From an uncultured Clostridia bacterium (lineage in GTDB: Bacteria > Bacillota > Clostridia > Oscillospirales > Acutalibacteraceae): 39,245 bases of DNA. Below the pieces are notes generated by a model. The model worked only from the letters and a program-made list of their open reading frames with translations, had not been told where the DNA came from and did not search any database. The position numbers were made by a program, and so were the translations under genes. The stretch is from positions 1 through 39,245 of the forward strand of contig CALWCD010000017.1 of the NCBI GenBank assembly GCA_944376265.1, in the 5' to 3' direction. Below are positions 37,184 through 39,245 of the stretch, one piece after another (positions within the stretch are counted from its first letter, which is position 1; each line of letters opens with the position of its first letter).

Positions 37184-37810
37184 TCACTCCTCCAAAAGCT
37201 TTAAAAGATCCTGGGGAGACGCCAGCTCCGGCGCCCCGGCCACCTTGCCGAAGCCGTAGGCCGCGTGGAGGAAGGGCACTCCCGCCTGGGCAGCCGCCTC
37301 CTGGTCCAGAACCGTGTCCCCCACGTAGACCGGCCGCTGCAGGCCGTTGCGCTCCACGATAAGCCGGATGTTTTCCCCCTTGGGCTTCCCGGTGCGGCCA
37401 ATGCACTCCCAGTCCCGGAAAAACCGGTGGAGCTTGTGGCCGTCTAAAAAGCTGGGAATGTATTCCGTGTTGCAGTTGCTTACAATAAACAGGGGAAGCC
37501 GCTGGGAAAGCTGCTTCAACGTCTCTTCCATCCGGGGATAGAGCCTGCCGCCGTGCTCCCGGAGGTAATCCGTTTCCACCTGGCAGCACCGCTCAAAAAG
37601 CTCCATGTGCCGCTTGGGGGAAAGCTTGGGGTACAGGGCGGCCATCAGATCCTCCGCCGTCATGCCCATCACCTTTTCCAGCTGTTCCCGGGTGGGAGGC
37701 GCTTCCACATCGGGGGCGTCCTTCAGGGCCATGGCCCAGGAGATCTCCAGGGCTTCCGTGGCGTCCCACAGGGTGCCGTCCAGGTCGAACAAGATGCTGT
37801 CGTATTTCAA
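37184..37810 (-). CDS. HAD-superfamily hydrolase (phosphoglycolate phosphatase-like)
   Basis: A 208-residue haloacid dehalogenase-type phosphatase. Motif I FDLDGTLWDA has Asp9 and Asp11, motif II is the Ser in IVSNC, motif III is Lys in RTGKPKG, and motif IV is VYVGDTVLD; a helical cap lies after motif I. It resembles phosphoglycolate or beta-phosphoglucomutase-like enzymes, and the substrate is undetermined. The start is TTG at 37810, with AAAGGAG 9 bases upstream. In-frame ATGs at 37831 and 37879 are less likely: the first lies inside the ribosome site region, the second overlaps the -35 element upstream of the start site. Confidence 0.88.
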   Translation of the reverse strand: MKYDSILFDLDGTLWDATEALEISWAMALKDAPDVEAPPTREQLEKVMGMTAEDLMAALYPKLSPKRHMELFERCCQVETDYLREHGGRLYPRMEETLKQLSQRLPLFIVSNCNTEYIPSFLDGHKLHRFFRDWECIGRTGKPKGENIRLIVERNGLQRPVYVGDTVLDQEAAAQAGVPFLHAAYGFGKVAGAPELASPQDLLKLLEE

Positions 37811-37850
37811 AGGGAGCAGCTCCTTTCTCATTTGCCGTGTTCTGGGTTCT

Positions 37851-37879
37851 ATTATACCGAATGTCCCCGTGGTTTTCAA
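37851..37879 (-). promoter_or_regulatory. Promoter of the HAD-GNAT unit
   Basis: On the minus strand TTGAAA (37879-37874) and TATAAT (37856-37851) are spaced 17 bp apart. Confidence 0.8.
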
Positions 37880-37888
37880 GAAACGGGC

Positions 37889-37915
37889 AAAAAAACGGAC
37901 CCTGCACAGGGTCCG
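37889..37915 (-). terminator. Terminator of metA
   Basis: On the minus strand a perfect 9-bp stem (CGGACCCTG/CAGGGTCCG) with a two-base spacer is followed by T7. It lies 13 bp after the metA stop codon. Confidence 0.93.
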
Positions 37916-37927
37916 CTGGGAAAAGGC

Positions 37928-38839
37928 TCAGTTGAGAAAATCGTAGGGGGTCTGCTGGTACACGTAATAGTTCAGCCAGTTTGCCACCAGCAGATGAGCA
38001 TTGCTCCGCCAGGTGAAGGGGGGAGTCTTGGTGTCGTCGTCGTTGGGGAAATAGTGGTAGGGCACCTTGGGGTTCAGCCCCTTGTTGATATCCCGGAAAT
38101 ATTCCTTGGCAAGAGTGTCCCGGTCGTATTCCGCGTGGCCAGTGACGAAGATCTGCCGGCCGTTCCTGTCGGTGACAATGTGCAGCCCCGCCATGTCGGA
38201 CACCGCCAGGGGGATCAGCTCAGGGTGGCGTTTGATATCCTCCAGCCGCACTTCCGTGTAGCGGGAATGGGGGGCGAAGTAGTTGTCGTCAAAGCCCCGC
38301 ATCAGGGGGTGGTAGGGGTTGAGCACCGTGTGGTTGTAAATGCCGCTGAGTTTTTCCGGCAGGGGGTACTTGGGAATGCCGTAATGGTAGTAAAGCCCCG
38401 CCTGAGCTCCCCAGCAGATGTGAAGCACGGAATACACGTTTTTCTTGCTCCACTCCATGATCCGGCACATCTCGTCCCAGTAGTCCACCTCTTCAAAAGG
38501 CAGCTGCTCCACCGGCGCCCCGGTGATGATCATGCCGTCGAATTTCTGGCCCTTCACGTCGTCAAAGGTCTTGTAAAAGGTGTTTAGATGATAGGAGCTG
38601 GTATTCTTGCTCACGTGGGTGGCAGTGTGAAGCAGTTCCACGTCCACCTGCAAGGGAGAGTTGCTCAGCAGACGGAGCAGCTGGGTCTCGGTTTCGATCT
38701 TGGTGGGCATGAGATTCAAAATGGCGATCTTCAGCGGACGGATATCCTGCAGGTTGGCCCGCTCATGGGTCATGACAAAGATGTTTTCCGACTCCAGCAC
38801 CTCAATGGCGGGGAGATCGGCCTGAATGCGAATGGGCAT
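37928..38839 (-). CDS. metA: MetA-family homoserine O-acyltransferase, predicted acetyl-CoA-specific
   Basis: A 303-residue enzyme that activates homoserine for methionine synthesis. The catalytic nucleophile is Cys142 (HICWGAQAG), with the TGHAEYD His/Glu near residue 235. Residue 111 is Glu ([10 protein letters not shown]), the residue reported to favour acetyl-CoA in Bacillus-type MetA; Gly at this place favours succinyl-CoA in E. coli. It is therefore more likely a homoserine O-acetyltransferase than the succinyltransferase its family name suggests. The ATG at 38839 has AAAGG; a longer frame to 39031 runs into the structured leader and is rejected. No metY or metB is adjacent; the C-S lyase at 14 kb could complete a pathway. 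Confidence 0.93.
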   Translation of the reverse strand: MPIRIQADLPAIEVLESENIFVMTHERANLQDIRPLKIAILNLMPTKIETETQLLRLLSNSPLQVDVELLHTATHVSKNTSSYHLNTFYKTFDDVKGQKFDGMIITGAPVEQLPFEEVDYWDEMCRIMEWSKKNVYSVLHICWGAQAGLYYHYGIPKYPLPEKLSGIYNHTVLNPYHPLMRGFDDNYFAPHSRYTEVRLEDIKRHPELIPLAVSDMAGLHIVTDRNGRQIFVTGHAEYDRDTLAKEYFRDINKGLNPKVPYHYFPNDDDTKTPPFTWRSNAHLLVANWLNYYVYQQTPYDFLN

Positions 38840-38933
38840 GTGCTCACGCCTTTCTATATATAGTAGGGAAAAGGAGACTATCAGCCAGAAGGGGTAGAAA
38901 ACAGAAGAAGTGGGGAGGTTCCGGGAAAATGGG

Positions 38934-38963
38934 TTGACCTTTTGGCGGATAAAATGGTATAAT
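38934..38963 (+). promoter_or_regulatory. Plus-strand promoter inside the metA leader
   Basis: TTGACC (38934-38939), 18 bp spacer, and extended -10 TGGTATAAT ending at 38963. It points away from metA and would be antisense to the metA leader. Confidence 0.6.
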
Positions 38964-38994
38964 AAATAACACCCCGAAAGAAGGGGCGCCGGAT
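38960..38994 (-). terminator. Candidate attenuator in the metA leader
   Basis: On the minus strand the stem CGCCCC-TTCTTTC-GGGGTG is followed by the T-rich tract TTATTTATTATA. That T-tract is the complement of the plus-strand -10 region. It may end a short leader RNA or attenuate metA. Confidence 0.5.
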
Positions 38995-39036
38995 AATGGA
39001 CCTGTGAGAAGGCTTCCTTCTCTTCAGCCATTATTG
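38991..39036. repeat. Long bulged hairpin in the metA leader
   Basis: On the plus strand ATAATGG-AC-CTG-T-GAGAAGG-CTT-CCTTCTC-TT-CAG-CCATTAT: three stacked helices of 7, 3 and 7 bp with small bulges. It can fold in RNA from either strand. Confidence 0.7.
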
Positions 39037-39045
39037 GGTGCAGAT

Positions 39046-39075
39046 ATTATACCATAGGGCAATCCACCTTGTACA
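39046..39075 (-). promoter_or_regulatory. Probable promoter of metA
   Basis: On the minus strand TGTACA (39075-39070), 18 bp spacer, and extended -10 TGGTATAAT (consensus TATAAT at 39051-39046). The -35 is imperfect. The leader to metA would be about 200 nt. Confidence 0.55.
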
Positions 39076-39152
39076 GTGGGACTTTGCCAATGCCTGCTTT
39101 GCAGGTCCCTTGCAGCGCTGAAAAGAAAAATGAAAAAACTTGAAAAAAAGCG

Positions 39153-39181
39153 TTGACAATTGAGGAGTGGTGTGGTATTAT
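39153..39181 (+). promoter_or_regulatory. Strong promoter of a gene beyond the right edge
   Basis: Consensus TTGACA (39153-39158), 17 bp spacer, TATTAT (39176-39181) with an upstream TGG. At least 55 nt of untranslated leader follow, beginning with a small inverted repeat TCGAG-N6-CTCGA and ending at the window edge in GGGAGAGTA. Confidence 0.8.
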
Positions 39182-39245
39182 ATCTGAGCGCTCGAGAGAG
39201 AGCTCGAACAAGTGAACCGGACAGGAAAGACGACTCGGGAGAGTA

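Larger units (their letters stand above)
38840..39245. other. Non-coding region upstream of metA with opposed promoters and structured leaders
   Basis: About 400 bp to the window end hold no supported gene. It contains a plus-strand promoter (38934), a hairpin with a minus-strand T-tract (38960-38994), a long bulged hairpin (38991-39036), a minus-strand promoter for metA (39046), a nested hairpin GGGA ... CCTGC-TTT-GCAGG-TCCC (39078-39110), and a second plus-strand promoter (39153). None of the structures matches a riboswitch class I can name (no SAM-I, SAM-II or SAM-III sequence). Confidence 0.6.

Noticed and set aside
38840..39031. N-terminal extension of metA
   Set aside because: The family start is at MPIRIQ (38839) with a ribosome site; the extension covers the structured leader and the plus-strand promoter.
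38840..39045. SAM-type riboswitch upstream of metA
   Set aside because: None of the conserved SAM-I, SAM-II or SAM-III sequence blocks was found; only unassigned hairpins remain.

Overview
The window looks like chromosome of an endospore-forming, monoderm anaerobe of the Clostridia, most likely an Oscillospiraceae-type gut bacterium (Flavonifractor/Pseudoflavonifractor/Lawsonibacter-like). This is inferred from high GC with GC-rich third positions, AGGAGG ribosome binding sites, sigma-A promoters with 17-18 bp spacers, sporulation genes (spoIID and the spoIIA operon), S-layer-homology (SLH) surface proteins, and a flavodoxin-reductase-like/rubredoxin fusion typical of anaerobes. No rRNA, tRNA, transposase, phage gene or CRISPR array was seen, and the genes read as ordinary chromosomal backbone with a few accessory loci.

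Layout, left to right. 1-6.2 kb: two tandem terminators of a gene left of the window, spoIID (-), citrate synthase (+), an unknown membrane protein (+), gap (+), then a two-gene minus-strand unit (AAA ATPase + FMN split-barrel protein). 6.3-12 kb: one minus-strand four-gene operon for a MacB-type ABC system with TWO different membrane-fusion adaptors, an ATPase carrying a long Pro/Lys/Arg-rich tail, and a permease. 12-17.1 kb: cysK and RNase H1 (+) facing a MalY/PatB C-S lyase, a DUF362 ferredoxin-like protein and endonuclease III (-). 17.2-21.4 kb: glyA, rarA, a flavin reductase-rubredoxin fusion and a tiny Ser/Thr-rich lipoprotein (+). 21.4-26.7 kb: a minus-strand unit cytidine deaminase / GH78 alpha-L-rhamnosidase / GNAT, divergent from a GH51 alpha-L-arabinofuranosidase whose promoter carries an AraR-like operator. 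26.7-30.6 kb: two divergent secreted SLH proteins, one with an NlpC/P60-like domain (with a WalR-type box upstream) and one with a transglutaminase-like domain. 30.8-36.5 kb: valS, a ZTP-riboswitch-controlled folC, and spoIIAA-spoIIAB-sigF (+). 36.5-39.2 kb: GNAT, HAD phosphatase and metA (-), then a 0.4 kb non-coding region with opposed promoters and structured leaders.

Themes. Sulfur amino acids and one-carbon metabolism: cysK, the C-S lyase and metA (whose Glu111 predicts acetyl-CoA use) with glyA and folC, the last under a ZTP (Z-nucleotide, folate-stress) riboswitch. Plant-polysaccharide trimming: intracellular GH78 and GH51 enzymes that release rhamnose and arabinose from pectic oligosaccharides. 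Envelope: the double-adaptor ABC system, the SLH pair and spoIID. The strongest leads are the folC riboswitch/terminator, the AraR-like and WalR-like operators, the unusual architecture of the ABC operon, and the metA leader, where a minus-strand terminator tract and a plus-strand -10 element occupy the same bases. No wholly new system is demonstrated; these are sequence-based hypotheses.
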